Under the pieces are notes generated by a model. The model searched no databases and was not told the DNA's origin. It was given only the letters and a program-made list of their open reading frames with translations. Position numbers and translations under genes: made by a program. Source: Sipunculus nudus (lineage: Eukaryota; Annelida; Sipuncula; Golfingiida; Sipunculidae). From it: a stretch of 64,000 nt of DNA. Numbering within the stretch: position 1 is the stretch's first letter; every line of letters begins with the position of its first letter. The DNA lies in assembly GCA_026874595.1 (NCBI GenBank), contig CM049317.1, positions 33,472,901 to 33,536,900 of the forward strand. The letters run 5' to 3'. Positions 1 through 12,274 of the stretch are shown one piece after another.

Positions 1-295
1 CTATTTTTGGGGCAAAACCTTTGAATTTTGAAAATATGCAGTTTTCAGCTTCTAACTCTGTCAGTTTTTATGCTAGAGAGGTCAAAATTTTTGCATCTTG
101 TAGCCCTTGGTGAGTTCTCGGTGATCCAACCAAAAATCTTGCAAAATCTCGCACCGTTTCTCGTCGAATGAGATTTCGCGATTTCAAGGTGACATGCCCT
201 ATAGGCCACAGATATGCAGGCATCCTTTTGAAACTGATACATGTTACGTCATACACTAATATTTCGAAAGCAATTGTTCAGTTTTTGGAAAATTA

Positions 296-309
296 CCGCT
301 AGGGGGCGC
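296..309 (+). promoter_or_regulatory. CTCF-like core, first of 13 on this strand
   Basis: CCGCTAGGGGGCGC fits the CTCF core CCASYAGRKGGCRS-type consensus except for the known A/G wobble at position 3. Further plus-strand matches or near-matches start at 1492, 1823, 2155, 3286, 3611, 3973, 4304, 5245, 5572, 5904, 6235 and 7175, one per sub-repeat. All point the same way. Binding is inference. Confidence 0.45.
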
Positions 310-639
310 TGCAATGCAACCCCGTACCTACTATCATTGTTTAACCATATCTCCAAAACTACACATTTTAGGTACATAAACTGTACACCATATAAAGTTT
401 CATGGCCTTTCTGCCCATGACCTCTTTTGTTTAATCATACACGGTCCCCGCAAATTTTAGCAACTTTGTAAAAATTAAAACGCGCATGCACAAATACATA
501 TGCCATCACGCATGCATGCACGCGTTTTAGTATGAAAGACAGACACGCTTTCCCGTGACTGCAAAAATTATAGCGTTCGCCGTATAAAATAAGTGACCAC
601 AGGCACTCTTTGCGGGCCGGTTTGCCATTTCTGTCGCGT

Positions 640-905
640 TATAGTTTATTGCTTGCCGGAATCAGAGATTTCGACAAGTATGTTGATCAGTTCCGTTTGT
701 TGCTTGTCGGAAATCTTCGATTTCTGCAAGCAGGTTGGTCAGTCGCGGATGTCTGTTTGTCTGTTTGTTGCTTGCCGGAAATCTTCGATTTCTGCAAGCA
801 GGTTGGTCAGTCGCGGATGTCTGTTTGTCTGTTTGTTTGTTTGTTGCTTGCCGGAAATCTTCGATTTCGGCAAGTTGGTTGGTCAGTTGCGTATGTCTCT
901 TTGTT
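640..905 (+). repeat. minisatellite of ~68-75 bp units with hairpin-forming cores
   Basis: TGCTTGCCGG (TGCTTGTCGG in the first copy) recurs at 701, 769 and 844. Each unit pairs GCTTGC with GCAAGC and GAAATC with GATTTC, so transcripts would form a stem-loop. A related hairpin occurs alone at about 2651-2682. Confidence 0.75.
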
Positions 906-1030
906 GGTTCGTTGTTTGTTTGTTTGTCTGTGGACTCTCTACAGGCCACAATTTTGCAGCAAAAGCTTTCCATCTGACACAGCTGGTCAATAATCAAAAT
1001 TCCAGGAAGCCTATTGTTTTTGGGCAATAT

Positions 1031-1056
1031 AGGTCAAAGGTCAAGGTCAAGGTCAT
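1031..1056 (+). promoter_or_regulatory. cluster of four AGGTCA nuclear-receptor half-sites
   Basis: AGGTCA begins at 1031, 1038, 1044 and 1050 on the plus strand, giving one DR1 arrangement followed by two DR0 arrangements. Related clusters are at about 2481-2506, 2826-2850, 4783-4807 and 6720-6739. AGGTCA is the classical half-site of RXR/HNF4/ERR-type receptors; occupancy is unproven and the motif may be only part of the repeat. Confidence 0.45.
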
Positions 1057-1350
1057 CAAAAGTATACAAAACGGTTTTTTCTTCATATCTTTGTTACTAT
1101 TAGTGGTATCTTCTTCAAACATAGCTCATTTTAAACGTCATTTCCAGGCCTTTCTTCTGGTGTGTAGCTCTTTTAAATTTGCCGTAACCATGGTTACGCA
1201 TTTGGGGGAAAAAGTCATGATATTCTGAAATAAGGGGTCTTATTTTTCTAACTTTGTCAGTTTTAAAGCTAGAGAGGTCTAGTTTTTTGCATCAGGTAAC
1301 ATTTAACAAGTACTGCAAGATTTTATTAAAAGTTTCGCGATATCTCGTAT

Positions 1351-1373
1351 AATATCTCGTCAAACGAGATATT
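1351..1373. repeat. perfect 10-bp inverted repeat with 3-nt loop
   Basis: AATATCTCGT, loop CAA, ACGAGATATT: the arms are exact complements. Shorter versions (TCTCGTCAAACGAGA) recur through 1-8.5 kb. Confidence 0.85.
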
Positions 1374-3610
1374 TCGAGATTTTAGTAATCTTGCCCTGGA
1401 GGTCACAGTTTTGCAGGAATCTTTTGGAAACTGACATATCCTTAGTCCTACACTATTATCTCGAAATTGTTTTTCCATTTTTTGAATGCGGCCGCTAGGT
1501 GGCGCTGTATGCAAACCTCCCCAACATGTCATGTTTTGGTCATATCTCCAAAACTGTAAGCCTCATTTACATAAACTATAGCTTATTTTCTTCCTCTGAG
1601 TCTTTTCAAAATCCTGGAGGAGTCATTTCAACCCAATCTTGAGTCAATTTGTCAGTGTGTCCGTCTGTTTCTCAGTTGTCCTCAAATTCGCCTGCTTACC
1701 AGTTCTTGCGTCTCACATATAGCATTCTACAGGCCACAGTTTTGAAAGAATCCTTTTAAAACTATTACATCTTATGTCTTACACTAATATCTCGAAACTA
1801 ATTTTTCATTTTCCAGAATTGGCCGCTAGGGGGCGGTGCACTCAAACTTGCACAACATATCATTTTTTGGCCATATCTCCAAAACTATAAACTTCATTTA
1901 CATAAACTATAGCTTTTTTTTCTTCCTCTGGGTCTTTCAAAAAACTTGGTGTATTCATTTGGTCTCAATCTTGAGTCACTTTGTCTGTGTGTTCGTCTGT
2001 TTCTCAGTTGTCCTCAAATTCGCTTGCTTGCCGATTCTTGCGTCTCACATATAGCATTCTACAGGCCACAGTTTTGAAAGAATCCTTTTAAAACTATTAC
2101 ATCTTATGTCTTACACTTATATCTCGAAACTGATTTTTCATTTTCCAGGATTGGCCACTAGGGGGCGGTGCACTCGAACTTGTACAACATATCATTTTTT
2201 GGCCATATCTCCAAAACTATTAACCTCATTTACATAAACTCTAGCTTATTATCTTCCTCTGAGGTTTCTTCAAAACATGATTAAGTCATCTGTTCTCAAT
2301 CTTGGGTCAGTTTGTCAGTATGTTTGTCTGTTTGTCAGTTGTCCTCAATTTCGCCTGCTTCCTGGTTCTTGCGTTTCACATGTAGCATTCTACTGGCCAC
2401 AGTTTTGCAGGAATCGTTTTGTAAATTATACTTGTCATATATCGTGATGATATCTGGAAGTTGTATGTTTATTATTCAAATAAGTCAAAGGTCAAGGTCA
2501 AGGTGATCAAAATATTCTTTAGAACTTTGTTAATATTGGTTCTTTCTTCACAAACTATGGATTATTTTCTTTCACATTGACAATGCTTGTTCATCTGACT
2601 AACTTTACATCATTTCCGGCAAGCGCGTGACCTCAGGTCATCTAGTTTGTTGCTTGCCGGAATCAAAGATTTCGGCAAGCATATTGGTCAGTTGCGTATG
2701 TCTGTTTGTCTGTCTGTTTGTTTGTCATCACTCTCCTGGCCACAATTTCGCCACAATCACCTTGAAACTTTCAGGGATGATGGACAAACAAAATTCTAGG
2801 TGCCCTATTGTTTTTGGTCAAAATAAGTTAAAGGTCAAGGTCAAGGTCATCAAAACTTCTCAAAACGTTTTTTTCTTCATATCTTTGTGACTATTAGTCG
2901 TATCTACTTCAACAATAGCTCATTTTAATCGTCATTCCAAGGCCTGTCATCTGATGTGTAGCTGACTCAAATTTGCCGTAACCATGGTTACAAATTTTGG
3001 GGGAAAAGTCATGATATTCGAAATTAAGGGGTCTTATTTTTCTAACTTTGTCAGTTTAAAGCTAGAGAGACCTAGTTTTTTTGTATCAGGTAGCATTCAA
3101 CTAGTACTACAAGATTTTATTACAAGTCTTGCAGTTACTCGTAAAATATCTTGTGAATAGAGATATTTCGAGATTTCATTCATCTTGCGCCAAAGGCCAC
3201 ATTATTGCAGGAATCTTTTTGAAACTGACATATTATAAGTCCTACACTAGTATCTCGAAATTGTTTTTTCATTTTTTGAATAGGGCCGCTAGGGGGCGCT
3301 GGATGCGAACCTCCCGAACATATCATATTTTGGCCATATCTCCAAAATTATAAGCCTCAATTACATAAACTATAGCTTATTTTCTTCCTCTGAGTCTTCT
3401 CCATAACCTAGTGCAGTCATCTGGTCACAATTTGTGACACTTTGTCAGTGTGTCTGTCTGTTTGTCAGTTGTCCTCAAATTCGCCTTCTTGCTCTTGCGT
3501 CTCACATATAGCATTCTACAGGCCACAGTTTTGAAAGAATCCTTTTGAAACTATAACATCTTAAGCCTACACTAATATCGCAAAACCAATTTTTCATTTT
3601 CCGGATATGG

Positions 3611-3624
3611 CCGCTAGGGGGCGC
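3611..3624 (+). promoter_or_regulatory. CTCF-like core with good flanks
   Basis: The site reads TGGCCGCTAGGGGGCGCTG with flanks, close to the vertebrate CTCF consensus. It lies inside a ~330-bp sub-repeat. Confidence 0.45.
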
Positions 3625-6600
3625 TGAACTCGAACCTCTCCCAACGTATCATGCTTGAACTCGAACCTCTCCCAACATATCATGCTTTGGCAATATCTCC
3701 AAAACTATAAACCTCAGTTACATAAACTGTAGCATTTTTCTTCCTCTGAGTTTTCTCCATAACCTGAAGTAGTCATCTGGACTCAATCTTGAGTCACTTT
3801 GTCAGTGTGTCCGTCTGTTTGTCAGTTGTCCTTAAATTCGCCTGCTTGCAGGTTCTTGCGTCTCACATATAGCATTCTATAGGCCACAGTTTTGACGGAA
3901 TCCTTTTGAAACTATTACATCTTATGTCTTACACTAATATCTAGAAATAAATTTTTCATTATCGGGATATGGCCACTAGTGGGCGCTGCACACGACCATC
4001 ACACACATACCATTGTATTGGCCGTATCTCTACACCCAAAACCTCAGTTACATAAACTTTAGCTTATTTTCTTCCTTTGAGTCTTCTCCTTAACCTGATT
4101 AAGGCATCTGGTTTCAATCTTCTGTCACTTTGTCAGTGTGTCCATCTGTTTGTCCGTTATCCTCAAAGTCGCCTGCCTGCTGGTTCTTACGCCTTACATA
4201 TAGCATTCTACAGGCCACAGCTTTGACGGAATCCTTTTGAAACTGGGACATCTCATGTCATACACTGATAATACGAAATGCATTTGTCGTCTTCGAAATA
4301 TGTCCGCCAGAGGGCACTACAGTCGAGCCTCCCAAGTATATCATTAATTCGCCATACCTCCAAAACTAAAAATCTAAATTACATAAATTATAACTCATTT
4401 TCTTCCTTTAAATCTTCTCCATAACTAGGTTAAGTCATCTGGTGTCAATCTTGTCTCACAAAGTCAGTATGTCTGTCTGTTCGTCTTTTGTTGTCAGCTT
4501 TGTCTGCTTGCCTGTTCTTTTGTCTCATATGTCATTCTACGGGCCACATATTCTCAGCAATGTCCCTGAGGGTCATTCCATTAATAGAAAACCAACAATA
4601 TGTTCTGTCTCTCCGTCTGTGTTTCACTTCCGATTTCCGGCAAGCGTTCGACCTATGGTCGTCTAGTTTGTTTGTTTGTTTGTCACCACTCTCCTGGCCA
4701 CAATTTTGCCACAATAACCTTGAAACTTACAGGGATATTGGAAAACATAGTTTCTAGGTGCCCTATTGTTTTTGGTTAAAATAGGTCAAAGGTCAAGGTC
4801 AAGGTCGTCAAAACTTCTCAAAACGTTTTTTTTCTTCATATCTTTGTGACTATTAGTCGTATCTACTTCAACAATAGCTCATTTTAATCGTCATTCCAAG
4901 GCCTATCATCTGGTGTGTAGTTGACTCAAATTTGCCGTAACCATGGTTACAATTTTTTTGGGAAAAGTCATGATATTCAAAAATAAGGGATCTTATTTTT
5001 CTAACTTTGTCAGTTTTAAAGCTAGAGTGATCTAGTTTTTTGCATCAGATAGCATTCAACTAGTACTACAAGATTTCATTACAAGTCTTGCAGTATCTCG
5101 TAAAATATCTCGTGAATAGAGATATTTCGAGATTTCATTCATCTTGCGCCAAAGGCCACATTATTGCAGGAATCTTTTTGAAACTAACATATCATAAGTC
5201 CTACACTAGTATCTCAAAATTGTTTTTTCATTTTTTGAATATGGCTGCTAGGGGGCGCTGCACACGACCCTCACACAGATATCATTACATTGGCCATATC
5301 TCTAAAACCCAAAGCCTCAATTACATAAACTATAGCTTATTTTTTCCCTCTGAGTCTTCTCCATAAACTGATAATGTCATCTGATCTCAATGTTGTGTCA
5401 CTTTGTCATTGTGTCCGTCTGTTTGTCACTTGTCCTCAAATTCGCCTGCTTGCTCTTGCGTCTCACATATAGCATTCTACAGGCCACAGTTTTGAAAGAA
5501 TCCTTTTGAAACTATTACATCTTAAGTCTTACACTAATATCTCGAAACCAATTTTTCATTTTCCGATATGGCCACTAGGGGGCGCTGAACTCGAACCTCT
5601 CCCAACATATCATGCTTTGGCAATATCTCCAAAACTATAAACCTCAGTTACATAAACTGTAGCTTTTTTCTTCCTTTGAGTCTTCTCCATAACCTGGAGA
5701 AGTCATCTGGACTCAATTTTGAGTCACTTTGTCACTGTTTTCGTCTGTTTGTCAGTTGTCCTCAAATTCACCTGCTTGTTGGCTCTTGCGTCTCACATAT
5801 AGCATTCTGTAGGCCACAGTTTTGACGGAATCCTTTTGAAACTATTACATCTTATGTCTTAAACTAATATCTAGAAATAAATTTTTTCATTTTTAGGATA
5901 TGGCCACTAGTGGGCGCTGCACACGACCCTCACACACATACCATTGTATTGGCCATATCTCTACACCAAAAGCCTCAGTTACATTAACTATAGCTTATTT
6001 TCTTCCTTTGAGTCTTCTCCATAACCTGATTAAGGCATCTGGTTTCAATCTTCTGTCACTTTGTCAGTGTGTCCATCTGTTTGTCCGTTATCCTCAAAGT
6101 CGCCTGCTTGCTGGTTCTTACGCCTTACATATAGCATTCTACAGGCCACAGCTTTGACGGAATCCTTTTGAAACTGGGACATCTCATGGTATACACTAAT
6201 AATACGAAACGCATTTGTCGTCTTCGGAATATGTCTGCTAGAGGGCGCTACAGTCGAGCCTCCCTAGTATATCATTAATTCGCCATACCTCAAAAATTAT
6301 ATATCTAAATTACATAAATTATAACTCATTTTCTTCCTTTGAATCTTCTCAATCGCGAGGTTATGTCATCTGGTGTCAATCTTGTCTCACAAAGTCAGTA
6401 TGTCTGTCTGTTCGTCTTTTGTTGTCAGCTTTGTCTGCTTGCCTGTTCTTTTGTCTCATATGTCATTCTACGGGCCACATATTCTCAGCAATGTCTCTGA
6501 GAGTCATTCCATTAATAGAAAACCGACAATATGTTCTGTCTGTCCGTTTGTCTTTCACTTTCAAATTCCGGCAAGCGTTCGACCTATGGTCGTCTAGTTT

Positions 6601-6867
6601 GTTTGTTTGTTTGTCACGACTCTCCAGGCCACACTTTTGCATCAATCAACTTGAAACTTGCAGGCTTGATTGACAAACCGATTTCTAGGTGCCCTATTGT
6701 TCTTGGTCAACATTGCTCCAAGGTCAAGGGTCAAGGTCACGACAGGTATGGTTAACGGTTTTTGCACTATAACTTCGCCATAAATAGGCTTATCCACTTC
6801 TGCAATAGCTCATTTTTTTCGTCATCACCTGGCCTTTCTTTTGACATGTAGCTTACTTAAATTTGCC

Positions 6868-6881
6868 GTTACCATGGTTAC
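6868..6881 (-). promoter_or_regulatory. RFX X-box-like palindrome
   Basis: GTTACCATGGTTAC; the reverse strand GTAACCATGGTAAC fits GTNRCC-N(0-3)-RGYAAC. Related sites: 1184-1197, 2978-2991 and 4937-4950 (GTAACCATGGTTAC, one mismatch). Confidence 0.4.
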
Positions 6882-7321
6882 ATTTTTTGGGCAAAAATCA
6901 TGGAAATTGGAAATAACACGACCATTTTTTGTAACTTTGTCAATTTTTTAGCTACAGACGTCTGTTTTTGGTCATTATGTACCTTATAGGCAGCTTGACA
7001 TGATAAAACTGAAATTCTCGCCAAATCTCGCACCATTTCTCGTCAAACGAGAGTCTTCGAGATTTCATTAAATATGACCTACAGGCTGCATTTTTTTAAA
7101 AATGGCTTTGAAATTGATATATTTTGTGTTATTTATAAATATCTCGAAATCAGTTTTTCATTTTTTGGAAATAGCCACCAGGGGGCGTGGTACCTGAAAC
7201 ACTGTAACATATCATTTTTCTGCAATATCTAAAATAATTTTAAACATGGCACAATTTTTATCGTTGTATCTTAAACTAGGAACATTGGCTTATTCCTCCG
7301 CACATGTAGCTTTGTGCTGCC

Positions 7322-7335
7322 GTTACCATGGTTAC
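7322..7335 (-). promoter_or_regulatory. RFX X-box-like palindrome
   Basis: Second exact GTTACCATGGTTAC copy, 454 bp after the one at 6868, in the same repeat context. Confidence 0.4.
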
Positions 7336-7479
7336 CAAATTTGTGGGTTAAACTTGACGATCTGAAAATATGCAGTTTTTGGCTTCTATCTCGGTTAATA
7401 TTTATGTTTCAAGGGTCTAGTTTTTTGCATAAGGCTGCTTCCCCTTGGTTCTAAGTCATTCAATTGCAAGTCTCATCAA

Positions 7480-8530
7480 ATTTCGCTCGGTTTATCGTCA
7501 AACGAGATTTCACGGAAATGCTTATAACTTGGCAACTTTTACAGCTACACAGGTCTAGTTTTCGGCATTTCATAACATATGACCAGCTTGACACGCCAGA
7601 AAAGAAATCAGGCCAAATCTCGCACCATATCTCGTCAAGCGAGAAAAAAACGAGATATCATGGAAATGCTTATAACTAGGCGACTTTTACAGCTACTCAG
7701 GTCTAGTTTTTGGCATTTGGAATCATTTGGCCAACTTGACATAGTAAAACTGCGATACTTGGCGAAATCTCGCACTATATCTGGTCAAATGTGGAAAATC
7801 AAGATTTCACAGAAATGCATATAAGTCGGCGACTTTCACGGCTAGACAGGTCTAGTTTTTGGCATTCATTAACATTTGGACGGCTTGACATGACAAACCT
7901 GCAAGACTGGCCAAATCTCGCATCATATCTCGTCAAACGATAAAAAAGGAGATTTCACAGAAATGCTAATAACTCGGCGACTTTTACAGCTAGACAGATG
8001 TAGTTTTCCCCATTTCATAACATTTAGAGAGTTTGATATGACAAATCTACAAGACTGGCCAAATCCTGCACCATATCTCGTCAAACGAGAAAACACGAGA
8101 GTACACGGAAATGCTTATAACTCGGCGACTTTTACAGCTAGACGGATCTAGTTTTCGCCATTTTGTAACGTTTGGCCGTCTTGACATAATAAAACTGCTC
8201 GTCTTGCCAAATCTCGTACTATATCTCGTCAAGCAAGAAAAAAACATGATTTCACATAAATGCTTATAACACGGCGACTTTTGCAGCTAGACAGGTCTAG
8301 TTTCCGGCATTTTGTAATATTTGACAAACCTGACATGACAAAACTGGAAATCTCGCCAAAGCTCGCACCATGTGAAAACAAGAGATTTCATGCAAATGCT
8401 TATAACTCAGCGGCTTTTATAGCTAGACAGGTCTAGTTTTCGGCATTTCATATCATTTGGCCAGCTTGACATGACAAACCTGAAAACGTCTCACTGCTTC
8501 TTGTCAAACGAGATTAATGGGATTTCATGA
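7480..8530 (+). repeat. ~148-bp tandem repeat, about seven copies
   Basis: The marker AAATG(C)TTATAA-like core begins at 7516, 7664, 7813, 7961, 8109, 8258 and 8394, so spacing is 148-149 bp with a shorter last unit. Units share 'cagctagacaggtctagttt' and a CTCGTCAAACGAG inverted repeat. Copies are diverged by substitutions and small indels, so the array is not recent. Confidence 0.85.
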
Positions 8531-8730
8531 AAAAATTTTGAACTTGGTCCCTTTTACACTGAAAAGATATGCAGCTGTTAAAGGTCAGCATGCATAAATA
8601 AACATATTATCCGTTTCTGCTGCCCCCACAATGTTGCTCATTCATATGACTGTTTCTACATGCACTCTCTGTCTATCTGTCTGTATCATTTCCATTTCCG
8701 GCAAGCGCGTGACCTCTGGTCATCTTGTTT

Positions 8731-9185
8731 TGATTTTCATCTTTCAAGAAATTAAAATAATACAATTTTGATACAATTTCCTTTGTTATGTAGTGCTTTT
8801 ACCTGTTTAGCAAAAACACCCTGTTATTTTCATACTTTTCCATGGTCATATGACATTTTCACTGAAACATACAATAAATGGTAAAAGAAAAGAACGCCCA
8901 CCTGCAGTGATTTCTAAAAAAAAAGAGCCTGAGAACCATACCTTTTTATTTTGTTGGCCTTATTTAGATATTTTATGTCGAATAAAATTGTTCACGGGTG
9001 GACAGAGCTGAACACTATACCTGATATGAAATGCATCACTCAGAAGCACCCTACTGTTGCAGTTAATCTCAAATCATATCTCATCCCACCCCCACAGCAA
9101 TATCCCGGCCATATACATCAAGTGTATTGGAATAATTATCCCCTGGAAGTGGGGTATGCAGGCAATGCTGTATTAAATGAGTTCC
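8731..9185. other. gene-free stretch
   Basis: AT-rich unique-looking sequence. One 79-codon ORF (8951-9190, plus) has no recognisable domain and runs into the following repeat; I do not call it a gene. Confidence 0.5.
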
Positions 9186-9640
9186 AGTGACCAACAGTGG
9201 GCTGCTTAGAACTAAGTTAACAATGCAAGTGAATACAATAGAGCCCCCCAAAAAAATCAAGAAAGAGCCCTGTTTCTGAGCTTATATTTTCAAATTTCAT
9301 ATTTTAACAGATAAAACCCTTATGTGTACCTTCTGTCAAAAGCAAACCAGCAGTGTGTTTACAGGAATAAAATGTGCCATGGTCAAAGTTGTGCAAAATG
9401 GAAGGTGCTGATCGCACACTTATATATGCTATAAACTTGAAGAATTTACAATATTTTGATCTAATTTCTTTCATACAATTAAATCTTGATTAAATACAGT
9501 GTCTCAAATTTTGGATTCGTAAGTCTAATTTCAAAATGTGCCAGTCTAATGAACAGACAGACAGACGCACAGATGACATACAATTCATCATAACTATAGC
9601 TCAGATGACATTAAGTCATCTGAATTAAAAATTGTAATGT
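9186..9640 (+). repeat. dispersed repeat copy (family ending in GCTCAGATGAC...)
   Basis: Shares ordered landmarks with copies at 24.33-25.12 and 25.12-25.69 kb: 'gaatacaatagagcc', 'ttttaacagat', 'cttatgtgtac', 'acaggaa', 'atgtgccatggtcaaagtt', a GACAGACAGAC-type stretch near 9555, and a terminal 'tatagctcagatgac' at about 9596. Confidence 0.7.
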
Positions 9641-10500
9641 ATATCAACAGTTTTTACAATGTTATTGTTTTATAGAGATCTTTGGTTATTTTTACCATTT
9701 TCAACTTGAATAGTGTTGCACATGATGTCCCTTGAATTCACTGATTTTTTAGATCTATACTATTGTATATTGTAGTTCATGAAATACACTATTTCAAAAC
9801 ATCTTGAACAGGAATAAGCATGATGATAACCAAGAGATGAGATCATTCATACAACTCCATTTGAATGCTGATGTATAGTGAAATAAAGGTATTTTCTGCC
9901 TGGACAAGTGTGATGATTTTTAAACTTTTCCAACAAACTATTGCATAAAACTTTTTTTTTTACATTAAGGCCATAACCAGGAATCAAAATGAGGTGATTT
10001 TGCTTTTGTTGCATTTTGCGTGAGGTTTACCACACATTTCAGGTATTTGCCTGTCACTAAAATGTTTATCCCATTTGAGAAAACAATATGCAATACTTCA
10101 GAATTCACAAGAAATCCTATAAAGCCACATATTTGACATGAAGTTCAAGGTCATCAGTTTTAAAACTCCTGCCAAAACTTAGAGAAAAAATTGTATCAAA
10201 CATGATTTAAAATTAAACTATACTTCAAACGACATGGTGTTAATGAGGTAATCAACAGCTAATCATAGTGCTTCAAGGCATATTTTTGCTGTGAAGCTCA
10301 CAGAATATTGATCATGTAAAACAGTTTTGACCTAGGTTCTTGGGAGATTTTCCAAGGTCCTCCCACAAGGTTTTCTATTTTGAGAAGTTCCTAGGTAGTG
10401 AGAAGTTTCTAGGTTGAATGGTTACAATCTGTGCCCTGCTATGAACTAAGAACTGTTGTGCCCCAGATGAACACACAAAAGGAGAAATAGTGCTAAATAG
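9641..10500. other. gene-free stretch
   Basis: AT-rich, no ORF of note, no recognisable repeat landmark beyond short homopolymers. Confidence 0.5.
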
Positions 10501-10507
10501 TGATATA

Positions 10508-10548
10508 TATAGCTCAGATGACTTACAGTCAGCTGAGCTAAAAATAAT
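10508..10548 (+). repeat. isolated 3' end of the dispersed repeat family
   Basis: 'tagctcagatgacttacag' followed by 'tcagctgagctaaaaat' matches the terminus seen whole at 25081-25119. The interior GCTCAG...CTGAGC can pair into a hairpin. Confidence 0.65.
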
Positions 10549-10985
10549 GTCACTTGAGTATACCTTCAAGGTGTATCCAGGTATTGTCATTTCACCTCGG
10601 TTGCTTTTAAGGAACCATAAATTTTCTGTAACTCCACCAGTAGAGCACTTCTGTAACCCCATCAGCGGAGAAAAACTGCAACAGGGTTCTGTGATAGGAA
10701 TTAAAACAATACAAGTGACTCATATAAATTTAAAAATCACAAAAAAGAATATTCCAATAAATATACTTGACAATGACTGTTCCAATCAATTGAAATGCTG
10801 ATCCTGTAAGAACTCACTCCAATAGGAGTTGATCTCAGACAAACCCATGATCTTTGTTTATGCTAGTAGGATTGAAATTTGACCACTGGGACAAAATCCA
10901 ATTAGAATATCCTAAATTAATTCTGATCTCACTTAAAGTAATTTACCAAAAAAGATACAAAATAAAAAAAAAAGAAATTAATAAT
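10549..10985. other. gene-free stretch
   Basis: No supported gene. A 103-codon ORF (10490-10801) overlaps the repeat terminus and shows no domain. Confidence 0.5.
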
Positions 10986-10989
10986 TCAA

Positions 10990-11240
10990 AATATCTTTAA
11001 TTTAGTGAAGGGTGTATTTCAGTGCCATTTGTCAGAAACTATAAGAGTTTCCATTTGGTGATCCCAGTTCATGCAAACCTGGAAAAAAGTCATGAACTCA
11101 AGAATTGGCTATACACATATACTAGCATGATCATTGTGTACAACATGTATGATGACAAATGGGAGCTGTTTCTCTTTAAAACAAATATATTTATATGAAA
11201 GAATGTCTGAAGAATTAACAGGAGAACTGTAAATATATTA
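10990..11240 (+). repeat. dispersed duplicate, copy 1
   Basis: Ordered similarity to 12275-12510: 'gtgaagggtgtatt', 'agaaactata', 'caaacctgg', 'gaactcaaga', 'cattgtg..caacatgtatga'. Diverged copies about 1.28 kb apart, same orientation. Confidence 0.65.
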
Positions 11241-11339
11241 ATTATGAAAGGCTGTTCACACATACTTGCTGGTACGGTAAATTCGTCCCATGATTTTACA
11301 TCTGGGATAATCCCACCATCCATTTGAACATACCCTTAC

Positions 11340-11580
11340 AGAAATTTTGGGACATGAAGTGTGCTTAAAGTGTGCTTCAATTGTGCTTATTTTGTGCTTT
11401 CAGTGAAATGTTTCACTTGAAATGCTGTACAGAAATACTTTGAAAATGCTGAAACTGCATGTGCTTCTTTAGTGCTCCAAGTGTACTGATTCTGTGCTTC
11501 AGAAATACAATGTGCTGAAATTGCTGCTTTGGTGCTCCAAATAAACTGATTAACTGCTTTTATTGTGCTCCTAGGTCTGC
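11340..11580 (+). repeat. low-complexity TGTGCTT-rich repeat
   Basis: GTGCTT or GTGCTCC recurs more than ten times in about 240 bp at irregular 10-25 bp spacing. The minus-strand 65-codon ORF here is a by-product. Confidence 0.6.
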
Positions 11581-12270
11581 TCAAATATTTTCAAAGTACC
11601 ATTCAATTGTGATAACATTTATGCACACTGAACAATACCTCAAAGGTGTACTAAGACTTATCCAATTAGAGTGTCCTTAGACAAATTCTGACCTCATTGT
11701 AAATAACTTATTTTGAAGCAAATTACAGGTAGAAAATCACAAAAGAAATTAGTCAATTATGAAACTAGAGGTTGAAGGTCCTCAATTAGCTCCAGCTCCT
11801 AAAATGGCAGCCCATTGGGGACAGGGATCCATATTGAAAGTCAGATTGGTCTGAAATTTTTTACCATAAATAATCTTAAAGGGAAAAAAATTAATAAAAC
11901 AATCACAGGATTGTCTAAAACATTATTGTAAAAAGATTTAAAGTATTTGATTGGCAGCCATATATTTATGGATTCAACAGCAGTCTGAAATTTTAAAGCA
12001 CACAAACCCTCAAGGGTGTCAATGTTCTGCCAAAATTTTGCATGACAATCACTTACTGAGGTCCAGTCTCCATAATAGGTATTAAGCAGGTCTGTAATTG
12101 GATAACAGGCACCATTTTGAACCATGAATTCTAGAAAGATCTCATTGAAATACTGCACTCGAAAGAAAGCATCCCGGATGGACAGAAAAGATAAGATGAA
12201 AGGGTGGACAGATGGACAAGTCAATCACTATAATACACCCCTTTTCAAGCGGGGTTCTAACAACAAAAAA
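11581..12270. other. gene-free stretch
   Basis: A 127-codon minus-strand ORF (11841-12224) has no recognisable domain; nothing else seen. Confidence 0.45.
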
Positions 12271-12274
12271 GTAA

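Larger units (their letters stand above)
1..8730 (+). repeat. composite non-coding repeat, about four ~2-kb tandem units
   Basis: The block repeats with a period near 2 kb. The boundary motif CCGGCAAGCG recurs at 2616, 4637, 6568 and 8698 (spacing 2021, 1931 and 2130). Each unit is built from diverged ~330-bp sub-repeats with a fixed order: a GTCAGTTGTCCTCAAATTCGCC-like segment, 'ggccacag', 'atctcgaaa', a CTCF-like GGGGGCGC core, then 'catatctccaaaact'. Units also carry an AGGTCA cluster and an ACCATGGT palindrome. No long conserved reading frame persists between units, so ORFs here (for example 593-1228) look accidental. A related stretch in opposite orientation lies at 53.2-56.3 kb. Whether this is a decayed transposon cluster or a satellite is not decided. 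Confidence 0.85.

Noticed and set aside
593-1228. 211-codon plus-strand ORF
   Set aside because: It is a translation of the TGTCTGTTTG-rich minisatellite and repeat flanks; the frame is not kept in the other repeat units.
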